The notes under the pieces are model-generated. The model did no database searches, was not told where the DNA came from, and saw only the letters and a list, made by a program, of their open reading frames with translations. A program made the translations under genes and the position numbers. 64,000 nt of DNA from an uncultured Verrucomicrobiota bacterium (GTDB lineage: Bacteria > Verrucomicrobiota > Kiritimatiellia > CAIQIC01 > Lenti-01). Of this stretch, positions 41,693 to 49,594 are shown piece after piece (the stretch's first letter is position 1; every line of letters begins with the position of its first letter). The stretch is from positions 1-64,000 of the forward strand of contig CALKWZ010000016.1 in assembly GCA_938003985.1 (NCBI GenBank), read 5' to 3'.

Positions 41693-43767
41693 GGTTGGCC
41701 ATCCGGTGGGTTCGCGAAAACCTCCCGCCACGGGCTTTGCTCCCGATAAGCGGCCAACTGCCGGGAGATTTCCGCGGCCGCAACGGAGTCCCGGGCTTGC
41801 TGCGCCAAGATCAGGGCTTGTTCGGCCTGGAGCCGGGCCTCTGCATATTCTCCGTTGGCGGCCAGGGCGGCGGCCAGCGTGGCCAGCAGGTGGCAATCGG
41901 GTCGGGCATTCAACTCGACGGCGCGTTGCGCAAGCCGGACGGCCTCCGCCGCCGGAGCGGGCGGGCGGGGATCCGTGGCCAAGAGCCAGGCGGCCGAGTG
42001 GTGCAAGGCCACGTTGTCCGGCAAGCGCTCCAGGTTGTTTTGGAAAAAATGCCAGGCGTGGAGACGCTCGCCCGCCAGCCACAAGCCGCCGAAGTGGGAA
42101 ATCAAACTGTCGAAGTCGGTGAACCGCGCCAGGCCGCGCTCGCGAAGGCGCTGGAGTTCCATCCGGGCATCGTCCGGCCGAGCGGCCTCGAACAAGGCGC
42201 GGATCCGCTCGACCTGCCAACCCGGGTTGTCCGGATGCCCGGCCACGGCCCGCTCCAGGTGCGGGAGGGCTTCCGCCGCCCGGCGGGTGTTCAGATAGGC
42301 GCGGGCCATCAGCATGTTCAGGCCGGGATCCGCCTCGCCGCAGCGGACCAGCGTCCGGCGCAATTCGGCGATGGCCTCGTCGTTGCGGTCCAGCGCGATC
42401 AGCGCTTCCGCGTGGGCGGCGGCGACGACGGGCAGGTCCGGATTCCGATCGAGCGCCTTGGCTAGATAGGGCAGCGCCTCCGCCGGCTTGCCCTGATCCA
42501 GCAGGATCCGCCCATAGCCCAGCGTGGCCATGTCGTGATCCGGAGAAAAGTCCAGGAGGTGGCGAAACAGGGTCTCCGAGTTGGTCCAGACGGGCAGCCG
42601 GTTCCGGGTCAGCGCCGTGCAGGCGACCACCGCGGCCACGCCCGCTGCGACCGCGGCCAACCGCCGAATCCGGCGCGGTCGGGCCCATTCGCCGGCGGTC
42701 CAGACCAGCGCGATGGCCAGGCCGATCGACGGCAGGTAGGTGTAGCGGTCCGAAAAGGCCGATTCTTCGTCGAAGCGAATCCCGCGAATTACCGGCAACA
42801 GCGCCATGAGAAACCACAGCCAGCCGACGAGCAGATACGGCCGGCTTGCCCGGCCGCGCCAGGCCGCAAACGTGATGGCCGCCAAGATGGGCGGCGCCAA
42901 CAGGCGGACGGACAATGGCGGCACGGACGGGACGTACACGAGCGACAGCGCCGTCGGCCAAACGGTTTTTGCCAGATAGCTCCCGTAGTTGGGCGCGATC
43001 AGCGCCAACCGATCGAGCCACGAAGCCGTCTCCGGTCCGGCGCCGGCGTTGGGGTGGGTGGCCAGCGTGAGAAACGCAAAGACACCGGCCAGAACGAACA
43101 GCGGGATCTTTTCCGCCAACAGGAGCCGCCCACGGCCGCCGCGCCCGAGCGGCCAATGGTCAAGCAGCAGCAGCAGCAGGGGCAACGCGATCAGATTCGT
43201 TTTCGCCATCGAGCCCAGCAGCATCAGGACGAACACGGGCGCCAGGCCGCCCGGAACGCCCCGCCGCGCATGGCGGTGGTAAGCCAACAGGGCCAGCATG
43301 AAGAACAGTCCGCTCAAGACGTCCTTGCGCTCGGCGATCCAGGCGACGGATTCGACCCGCAAGGGATGGAGGGCGAAGAGGGCGGCCACGAACCAGCTGC
43401 GTCCGCGGAAGCCGGTCATGCCGGCCAGTACCCAAAACAGCAAGGCCGCGTTGGCGGCATGGAGCAGGACGTTCGTGCGGTGGAAACCGGCCGGACCCGG
43501 ACCTTGGAATTCCGCGTCGAGCATGTAGGAAATCCAAAGGACAGGCAGCCACCATTGTTCATGGACGGACGTGCAGGCCCACCAGAGGTTGCCGGGCGTC
43601 AGGCCGGTCAGCACACGTTCGTTGTTCGAAACGACCAGCGGGTCGTCGAAATGCACGAAATCGTAGCCGGCGGCCGGGCCGAAAACCGCGAGGGTCAGGA
43701 GGAGCAAGGCCAAGGCCGGAACGCCCAATGTCCGGAAATCCAGCGGCCGGTGTTCGATGCCTTGCAT
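41689..43767 (-). CDS. TMTC-like GT-C glycosyltransferase with TPR tail (paralogue 5)
   Basis: This 692-residue protein has FVHFDDPLVVSNNE, LHPLRVESVAWIAERKDVLSG and FSDRYTYLPSIGL, followed by a TPR region (about 415-690). It resembles paralogue 2 most closely in these blocks. ATG 43767 is chosen because TATATT lies 7 bases upstream, consistent with a start of transcription at the ATG; an in-frame ATG at 43818 would sit upstream of that box. It may therefore be transcribed both from its own promoter and from the GT2-GT39 genes 66 bp upstream. Confidence 0.8.
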   Translation of the reverse strand: MQGIEHRPLDFRTLGVPALALLLLTLAVFGPAAGYDFVHFDDPLVVSNNERVLTGLTPGNLWWACTSVHEQWWLPVLWISYMLDAEFQGPGPAGFHRTNVLLHAANAALLFWVLAGMTGFRGRSWFVAALFALHPLRVESVAWIAERKDVLSGLFFMLALLAYHRHARRGVPGGLAPVFVLMLLGSMAKTNLIALPLLLLLLDHWPLGRGGRGRLLLAEKIPLFVLAGVFAFLTLATHPNAGAGPETASWLDRLALIAPNYGSYLAKTVWPTALSLVYVPSVPPLSVRLLAPPILAAITFAAWRGRASRPYLLVGWLWFLMALLPVIRGIRFDEESAFSDRYTYLPSIGLAIALVWTAGEWARPRRIRRLAAVAAGVAAVVACTALTRNRLPVWTNSETLFRHLLDFSPDHDMATLGYGRILLDQGKPAEALPYLAKALDRNPDLPVVAAAHAEALIALDRNDEAIAELRRTLVRCGEADPGLNMLMARAYLNTRRAAEALPHLERAVAGHPDNPGWQVERIRALFEAARPDDARMELQRLRERGLARFTDFDSLISHFGGLWLAGERLHAWHFFQNNLERLPDNVALHHSAAWLLATDPRPPAPAAEAVRLAQRAVELNARPDCHLLATLAAALAANGEYAEARLQAEQALILAQQARDSVAAAEISRQLAAYREQSPWREVFANPPDGQP

Positions 43768-43774
43768 GCGGGGA

Positions 43775-43780
43775 AATATA
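43775..43780 (-). promoter_or_regulatory. Candidate -10 box giving a leaderless TMTC transcript
   Basis: Minus-strand TATATT (43780-43775) is followed after seven bases by the ATG at 43767. The matching -35 position holds only TTTTCC, so the promoter is tentative. Confidence 0.33.
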
Positions 43781-43833
43781 TCGGACGGGACCGGGCCGGA
43801 AAAGCGAAAGATGGGCAACCGGAAAATTCGGCT

Positions 43834-45540
43834 TCAGGGAATCCGCCACGCGAGCAACTGGGCGTCGGCCTGCGCCGGCGGGCCGAAATCCGCTTCCAGC
43901 GCGGCCAGCCGCCGCGCGGTCGGTTCGGCGTTGCCGCCTTCCAGCCGCACGTTCAGGGTTTCCCGCAGGACGTCGCGGTGGATGATCAGGAGCCAGCCGG
44001 AAAAGTCGCGCCGGAGGCGGTCCGGATCGGCAAGCGAAACGAGGTTGCGGAACCGCATCCGATCGGCCAAGCCGCAGGCGCGGGCCCGGCTAAACACGTA
44101 GTCGACGGGCGTGACCTGGTAAACGTAGTCGTTGCGGGAAGGGAGCGGGGCGAAGGGTGCGTCCGGCTCGTAGCCGACGGCCACGGGCTTGCGATGGACA
44201 TGCTGGTAGAAATAGTGGAAGTTCAGCGGGTCGCCGACGTACATGGGGTATTCGACGATGCCCCGGATCCGGGGGTCGGCGGCGATGGCGGCGTAATACG
44301 GCGGGATGCGGGCGGCCGGCATCTGCGGCAACGGCGTCAACAGGCGCAACCGGCTTTGGGACCAATCGAACGGCGCATAGGAATCCTGGAACGCCGAGTG
44401 GTGCATGAAGTTGTTGGGCGGAGCTAGGGTGCGCCACAGGGGGCTGCCGGCGGCGAGTCCGCCGACCACCAGGACGCCCGCGCCGATTTGGACGGCGGGC
44501 CGGAGCCGGCCGAGAAGCGCATCCAGCGCGCCGGCCGCCAGCAACGTCGCCACGGGGAACAACACGATGTTGTAGCGCGCGATCTGGATGCCCGCGTGCA
44601 TGCCGTCCTGCGTGGCGAAGATCAACAGCAGGAAAAATGCGCCCCAGACGGAAGCCCAGAGCAGTCCGCCGCGGAAATCCCGGCCGAGCCACGCGCGCAG
44701 GCCGGTTCCCGCCAGCGCCGCGAAAAGCAGTTTGCCGAACGGGGATCCGGTGCCGGCCAGCAGCGACAGGAAATCCCAGAGTCCCCGCGCGGTAACGCGA
44801 TCCCGCGCCAGCGCCTGCAGCCACCACGGGTTTTGCCAATGGGCGGGTCCCAGGAAAATCGCGAGCAGGCCCGCCATGGCCAACCCCGCCGCGAGGAGCG
44901 CTTTCAGGGAGAGCCACGGGGCCTCGTTCGGCGGCTGGCGGCGCCCGAGCGCCAACAGGCCTTGCGCGGCAAGCGGCGCCAGAACCGGCAGCGCGGCGTA
45001 GAGGTGGAAATAGATTGCGGCAAACCCGGCGAGGACGTAGCCGACGAGGTGGCGGCGGCGGCCGGCGCGGATCCAGAGCCCCAGATGGAGCAAAGACAGG
45101 AAGCCGAAAAAGAGCACCATGGAATAGGGCCGGACGATGCGCGAGTAGAAGATCACGCACGGCGAGAGGGCGAAGAGCCACGAGAACCAGAGCGCGACCG
45201 ACCGCCCCGCCAAGCGGGATACCAACCCGGGAAAGATGAGCAATCCCAGTACGCCGCTGAGGACGGCCGGGGCGAACAGGGCGATCTCGGACCAGCCGAC
45301 GGTGTGCAGCAAAAGCCAGTTCAGGGCGTTTTGGGGGATGCAATTGGCGCCGAGCCCGTGCGTGGCCAGCGTGTCCAGAAAGGTCTTGTCCAGAACGAAA
45401 TTGAGCGAATGCCATTCGTCGTCGAGCAGGATCTGGCCCGACAAACCCCAGATCCGCAGGAGAAGGCCGGCCAGCACGGGCGGCACGAACGGCCAGGCAC
45501 GGGCGAACCGCGGGACCCGGAATGGCGGAGGAAAGGCCAC
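43834..45540 (-). CDS. GT39-like membrane glycosyltransferase
   Basis: This polytopic protein of about 568 residues has the ArnT/PMT-type first loop LLDDEWHSLNFVLDK, with an acidic pair. It also has SRIVRPYSMVLFFGFLSL (R-P-Y motif) and HLYAALPVLAPLAAQGLL. These blocks are common in GT39/GT83-like enzymes that take sugars from polyprenyl phosphate. The C-terminal periplasmic domain covers about 400-568. There is no ATG; GTG 45540, six bases after the GT2 stop, is taken as the start, and GTG 45561 is the alternative. It follows the dolichol-phosphate-mannose-synthase-like gene, whose product could supply its lipid-linked donor. Confidence 0.72.
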   Translation of the reverse strand: MAFPPPFRVPRFARAWPFVPPVLAGLLLRIWGLSGQILLDDEWHSLNFVLDKTFLDTLATHGLGANCIPQNALNWLLLHTVGWSEIALFAPAVLSGVLGLLIFPGLVSRLAGRSVALWFSWLFALSPCVIFYSRIVRPYSMVLFFGFLSLLHLGLWIRAGRRRHLVGYVLAGFAAIYFHLYAALPVLAPLAAQGLLALGRRQPPNEAPWLSLKALLAAGLAMAGLLAIFLGPAHWQNPWWLQALARDRVTARGLWDFLSLLAGTGSPFGKLLFAALAGTGLRAWLGRDFRGGLLWASVWGAFFLLLIFATQDGMHAGIQIARYNIVLFPVATLLAAGALDALLGRLRPAVQIGAGVLVVGGLAAGSPLWRTLAPPNNFMHHSAFQDSYAPFDWSQSRLRLLTPLPQMPAARIPPYYAAIAADPRIRGIVEYPMYVGDPLNFHYFYQHVHRKPVAVGYEPDAPFAPLPSRNDYVYQVTPVDYVFSRARACGLADRMRFRNLVSLADPDRLRRDFSGWLLIIHRDVLRETLNVRLEGGNAEPTARRLAALEADFGPPAQADAQLLAWRIP

Positions 45541-45545
45541 CGGCG

Positions 45546-46265
45546 TTATTTCCAGAACCACAGCTCCCGGATGATCTGGGCCATGTAGCCGGCGCCCCAG
45601 CGGAAGGGCTGGAGCTTGCGCTCGCCGCCGATGCGCGCCGGTTCGTCCACCGGAATTTCCGCGATGCGCAGCTTGCGCTTGGCCGCGCGGACGGACAGCA
45701 GCGGTTCGACGCCCAGCAGCGTGCCGAACCATTTTTCGGTGACGTAGCCTTCGGGCTTGTCGAGGTCCAGTTCGCGGAACAGGCGGGCGGGATAAATGCG
45801 GTAGATCACCATGGCGTCGGTGTAGGGCCGGCTCCAGGCGTGGCCGTGCAGCACGTTGATGGCGTGGGTGAACAGCCAGTTGCCGAAGGAGGTCATGAGG
45901 TCGTCGTCCGCGCTCTTCGCCGGCGGCAGATAGCGGGAGCCGATGACCATGTCGTAGCCCTCCCGGAGCTTGGCGATCAGCCGGGGAATGGCCTCGACCG
46001 GGGAATTGCCGTCGGGACTGAAGGTGACGACGTGGTCGCCGCGGACCTGGGCGAACCCCTCCACGTAGGCCGCGCGCAGGCCCTTTTCCCGCTGGCGGAC
46101 CACGTCGCAACCGATGGATTCGGCGTATTCGGCCGTGCCGTCGGTCGAGCCGTCCACGACGAGGATCTGGTCCACCCACGAACGATCGATCTGCGGCATG
46201 ATGACGCGCATGGCTTCGATTTCGTTCTTGGTGGGAATGAAAAGGGTGATGCTCATGGTGGGCAT
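45546..46265 (-). CDS. GT2 glycosyltransferase, dolichol/polyprenyl-phosphate mannose synthase-like
   Basis: This 239-residue GT-A enzyme begins SITLFIPTKNEIEAMRVIMP and contains ILVVDGSTDGTAEYAES (near 34-50), then VTFSPDGNSPVEAIPRLI (near 85-102). The second is in the place of the DAD-type metal site of DPM1 enzymes, here with D-G. IGSRY follows, as in the DPM family. No membrane anchors are present. It probably transfers a sugar from a nucleotide donor to a polyprenyl phosphate, supplying the GT-C enzymes encoded downstream. ATG 46256 is an alternative start. It is the first gene of the seven-gene minus-strand operon. Confidence 0.8.
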   Translation of the reverse strand: MPTMSITLFIPTKNEIEAMRVIMPQIDRSWVDQILVVDGSTDGTAEYAESIGCDVVRQREKGLRAAYVEGFAQVRGDHVVTFSPDGNSPVEAIPRLIAKLREGYDMVIGSRYLPPAKSADDDLMTSFGNWLFTHAINVLHGHAWSRPYTDAMVIYRIYPARLFRELDLDKPEGYVTEKWFGTLLGVEPLLSVRAAKRKLRIAEIPVDEPARIGGERKLQPFRWGAGYMAQIIRELWFWK

Positions 46266-46396
46266 AACTTGGTGGGAATCGCCGCAATAGACAAGGCAAA
46301 AACGGCCCCGCCGCGCTCATGGGGCTTGCAATTTGGCGGCTTTGGCCGAAAATGGCGCGAAATGAATGGCGCAAGTTGCGCGAAAGGATCACGGAC

Positions 46397-47494
46397 ATGA
46401 AACGGATGCTCGGATGGATGGTCATGGCGGCGGCGGTGCTGGCCGTTTCGGGTTGCGGCAAGAAGGAAGCGCAGACGGTGAAGCCCAGCAAGCTGGGCGA
46501 GGAAGTCGCGGTCTGGGTGGACCAGGCCGGCATCACCGGCGCGCAGATCCAGCGCGAGGCCAGCCGCCTGTTTTCGCACGTGCCCAAAGACCTCCCGGCC
46601 GACCAGATTCCGGCGGTCCAGGCGCGCCTGCTGAACCAGGCGATCGACAACCTCGTCATTCGCCAACTGGTCCGGGCGGAAATGGAGCGCTCCGGCGTCA
46701 TCATCTCCAGCGAAGAACTCGAAAAGGGCAAAAAGGATCTCGAAGCGGCGCTGGGTCCCGGCGGTTCGCTGACGATGCTGCTGGCCAACGCCAACGTGCC
46801 GATGGAAGAGCTGGAAACGAACCTGAAGCTGGACATCTTCAAGAACAAGATGACGAAAGACCAGCTCAAGACCGCCGTCGATGCCGTCACCGCCGAGAGC
46901 GCGCAGGCCTACTACGACGCCAATCCAAAGGAATTCACGATCCCGGCCGGCCGCCAGGTCGCGCATATCCTCGTGCGCGCGCCCGCGGGCGTCTCCGAAG
47001 AACTCAAGACCGAAGCGCGCGCCAAGGCGGAAGCCATCCGCCAGGAAGTGTTGGCCGGGGCGGATTTCGCGAAACTGGCCGCCGAAAAGTCGGAATGCCT
47101 CAGCCGCTCGCGCGGCGGCGAACTGGGCGTCATCCCGCGCGGGCGCGAAGCCCAGTCCTTCGAAGACGCCGTCTACGGCCAGGAAATCGGCGCCATCGGC
47201 GAAGTCGTGGAGTCGCCCGTCGGCTTCCACGTCGTCAAGGTGCTCGGCGAACAGGAGGAGCGGAAGGTTCCGTTCGACGACGTGAAGGACCGGCTGCTCA
47301 ACGTCCTGAAGGCGCGGGCCCAGCAAAAGGTCGCCGCCGATTACGTCAAAGGCCTGCGGGACCGGGCGACCATCAAGCTCGATGGCCCCTTGGCCGGCTC
47401 GGCCGGGCCCCGGGACACGGACACGGCGGAAGAACCGCCCGCCGCCGGCATCCTGGAATCCGCGCCGGTGACGGCGCCGGTGTCGAAGCCCTGA
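46397..47494 (+). CDS. Parvulin-type peptidyl-prolyl isomerase lipoprotein (SurA/PrsA-like)
   Basis: The 365-residue product has a lipoprotein signal (MKRMLGWMVMAAAVLAVSGC, lipid-modified Cys at about 20). A SurA-N-like helical domain follows (about 30-165), then one PpiC/parvulin domain (about 170-275) with GRQVAHILVRAP, RSRGGELGVIPRG and SPVGFHVVKVLG. The tail is a Pro/Ala/Thr-rich segment. Such foldases assist outer-membrane or exported proteins. ATG 46397 is chosen because the signal peptide begins there; GAAAGGA is nearby. It diverges from the glycosylation operon and precedes dinG. Confidence 0.92.
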   Translation: MKRMLGWMVMAAAVLAVSGCGKKEAQTVKPSKLGEEVAVWVDQAGITGAQIQREASRLFSHVPKDLPADQIPAVQARLLNQAIDNLVIRQLVRAEMERSGVIISSEELEKGKKDLEAALGPGGSLTMLLANANVPMEELETNLKLDIFKNKMTKDQLKTAVDAVTAESAQAYYDANPKEFTIPAGRQVAHILVRAPAGVSEELKTEARAKAEAIRQEVLAGADFAKLAAEKSECLSRSRGGELGVIPRGREAQSFEDAVYGQEIGAIGEVVESPVGFHVVKVLGEQEERKVPFDDVKDRLLNVLKARAQQKVAADYVKGLRDRATIKLDGPLAGSAGPRDTDTAEEPPAAGILESAPVTAPVSKP

Positions 47495-47558
47495 TCGCCG
47501 GGGTCGGGCTCGCCGCCCGCCGTCCGGAAATACCTGCGTGGCCAGCCGGGGGAGCGCG

Positions 47559-49565
47559 ATGATTGCGCCCATCCAGAACGGTTCCCCCGCGGATCCGCGT
47601 CCGCCGGGCGAACAAGCCGCCGCCGCGTTCCTGCCGGCCGGCGCCTTGGCTGCCGCGGCCGGGGATTTCGAGTACGAATCGCGCCCGCAGCAGGTCGACA
47701 TGGCCCGCGCGGTGGCCGAGGCGCTGGCGGCCAACCGCCATCTGATCGTGGAGGCGGGCACCGGCGTCGGCAAGAGCCTGGCCTATCTGGTGCCGCTGAT
47801 CCTGCACGCCAAGCGCACCGGCGTCCGGACGCTGGTGTCCACCCACACGATTTCCCTGCAGGAACAGCTCGTCGGCAAGGATCTGCCGCTGCTCGAGCGC
47901 CATCTGGGCACGACGTTCCGCTCCGCCCTGGTCAAGGGCCGCATGAACTACCTGTGCCTGCGGCGCCTGGCCCGCGCGCGCCACCACCAGCGCGAACTCT
48001 TCGGCGACGGCGTCGCCGCCGACCTGGAACGGATCCGCGCCTGGGCCGACGAGACGGAAGACGGCAGCGTGCAGGAACTGCGCCGTCCGCCGGCGCCCGA
48101 GGCCTGGGCCGCCGTCTGCGCCGAGCACGGCAACTGCCTCGGCGCGAAATGTCCCGAGCGCAAGCGCTGCTTCCTGCAGCGCGCCCGCGCCCGGATGCAG
48201 GACGCGGACCTGCTGATCGCCAACCACCATCTGCTGTTTTCCGATCTGGCGCTGCGCCGCGGCGGCGGCGCCTTCCTGCCGGACGTCGCCGCCGTCGTGC
48301 TCGACGAGGCGCACACCGTCGAGGACACGGCCAGCGAACATCTCGGCCTGCGGCTGTCGCCGCACGGATTCGAGCACTGGCTGCGGCGGCTGTTCGTGCC
48401 CGACACGGGCAAGGGCCTGCTGGGCTACCTGCGCGCCGGCCCCGCGGCCCAGACCGCGACGCGCCTGTGGGACGCCGTGGCGGACCTGTTCCAGGCGGTG
48501 CCGCGCGCCGCGGGCTTGGGCGCGCGCGACGGCCAGAAAACCGTGCCGGGGCCGCTGGCCGTGGAATCGGACGTGCCGGCCCTGCTGCGCGAATTGTCCG
48601 GCCGCCTCGGCGAGCTGATCGAGGAACTGGAAGGCCAGGACGAAGAGTCGCGCGCGGAATTGCGCCATCTGCGCGGCCTCGGCCTGGAAATGGGCGGCAT
48701 GCTCGACGCCTTTCTGGCGCAGTCGCTGCCGGACCACGTCTATTGGATCGAGCGCGAGGGCCGGCGCCGCCAGCCCGTGCTGCATTCGGCGCCGATCGAA
48801 GTGGCGCCGATCCTGCGCGAGGCGCTGTTCGGCCAGATCCCGTCCGTGACGCTGACCAGCGCGACGCTGGCGGTGGGCGGCCGGCTGGAGTATTTCCGCG
48901 ACCGCCTCGGCGCGCCCGCGGAGGGCGACATGCTCTGCTTGGGCTCGCCCTTCGACCATGCCCGGCAAATGCGCCTGCACGTGGCGACCAACGCGCCGGA
49001 TCCCAAGGACAAGGAGGCCTTCGCGGAAGCGGTGGCGAAAGGCGTGCTGCGCTGGGCGCTGAAGACGCGCGGCCGGGCGTTCGCCCTGTTCACCAGCGAC
49101 GAACTGCTCAAGCGCACGGCGACCGCCCTGCGCGCCCCGCTCGAGCAGGCCGGCCTGGTCCTGCTGGCGCAGGGCGAAGGCCTCGCGCGCCGGGCGATGC
49201 TCGACGTCTTCCGCCAGAACGAGGGCTATGTCCTCTTCGGCCTGGACAGTTTCTGGATGGGGGTGGACGTGCGCGGCGACGCGCTCAGCAACGTGATCCT
49301 CACGCGCCTGCCGTTCGCCGTGCCGGACCACCCCGTCGTGGCCGCGCGCCTGAAACGCATCAAGGAGAAAGGCGGCGACCCCTTCAAGGAGTACTCGCTG
49401 CCGGAAGCGGTGCTGAAGTTCCGCCAGGGCTTCGGCCGGCTGATCCGGTCCCAGACCGACGAGGGCATCGTCGTCGTCCTCGATTCGCGGCTGTTGACCA
49501 AGTGGTACGGGCGGATGTTCCTGCGCTCGCTGCCGGAATGCCCCGTGGACACGTTTGAATTGTAG
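47559..49565 (+). CDS. dinG: ATP-dependent DNA helicase, DinG family
   Basis: The 668-residue protein is an XPD/DinG-type superfamily 2 helicase. Walker A is VEAGTGVGKSLAYLVP (about 64-79), and the DEAH box is VVLDEAHTVED (about 247). Four cysteines in YLCLRR, NCLGAKC and RCFLQRAR (about 128-208) are placed as in the iron-sulfur cluster of DinG/XPD; a further Cys lies in AAVCAEHG. Motif VI is RQGFGRLIRSQTDEGIVVVLDSR. DinG unwinds 5'-3', resolving R-loops and repair intermediates. ATG 47559 follows a GGGGGAG-like ribosome site; GTG 47538 is an alternative start. Confidence 0.93.
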   Translation: MIAPIQNGSPADPRPPGEQAAAAFLPAGALAAAAGDFEYESRPQQVDMARAVAEALAANRHLIVEAGTGVGKSLAYLVPLILHAKRTGVRTLVSTHTISLQEQLVGKDLPLLERHLGTTFRSALVKGRMNYLCLRRLARARHHQRELFGDGVAADLERIRAWADETEDGSVQELRRPPAPEAWAAVCAEHGNCLGAKCPERKRCFLQRARARMQDADLLIANHHLLFSDLALRRGGGAFLPDVAAVVLDEAHTVEDTASEHLGLRLSPHGFEHWLRRLFVPDTGKGLLGYLRAGPAAQTATRLWDAVADLFQAVPRAAGLGARDGQKTVPGPLAVESDVPALLRELSGRLGELIEELEGQDEESRAELRHLRGLGLEMGGMLDAFLAQSLPDHVYWIEREGRRRQPVLHSAPIEVAPILREALFGQIPSVTLTSATLAVGGRLEYFRDRLGAPAEGDMLCLGSPFDHARQMRLHVATNAPDPKDKEAFAEAVAKGVLRWALKTRGRAFALFTSDELLKRTATALRAPLEQAGLVLLAQGEGLARRAMLDVFRQNEGYVLFGLDSFWMGVDVRGDALSNVILTRLPFAVPDHPVVAARLKRIKEKGGDPFKEYSLPEAVLKFRQGFGRLIRSQTDEGIVVVLDSRLLTKWYGRMFLRSLPECPVDTFEL

Positions 49566-49587
49566 GCCGGGCCCGGCCTGCTATGAT
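49560..49587 (+). promoter_or_regulatory. Promoter giving a leaderless transcript for the 49595 gene
   Basis: TTGTAG (49560-49565), a 16-bp spacer and TATGAT (49582-49587). Seven bases separate the -10 from the ATG at 49595. The -35 overlaps the dinG stop codon. Confidence 0.48.
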
Positions 49588-49594
49588 GCCGGAC

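Noticed and set aside
41693..43156. In-frame extension of TMTC paralogue 4 to give a protein of about 1180 residues
   Set aside because: The extension reads out of frame through the upstream TMTC gene and is Arg/Pro-rich. The true start at 41692 overlaps the upstream stop (ATGA).
42535..44427. A 630-codon plus-strand open frame opposite the GT39/TMTC genes
   Set aside because: Antisense shadow with Gln/Arg/Gly-rich composition and no recognisable domain.
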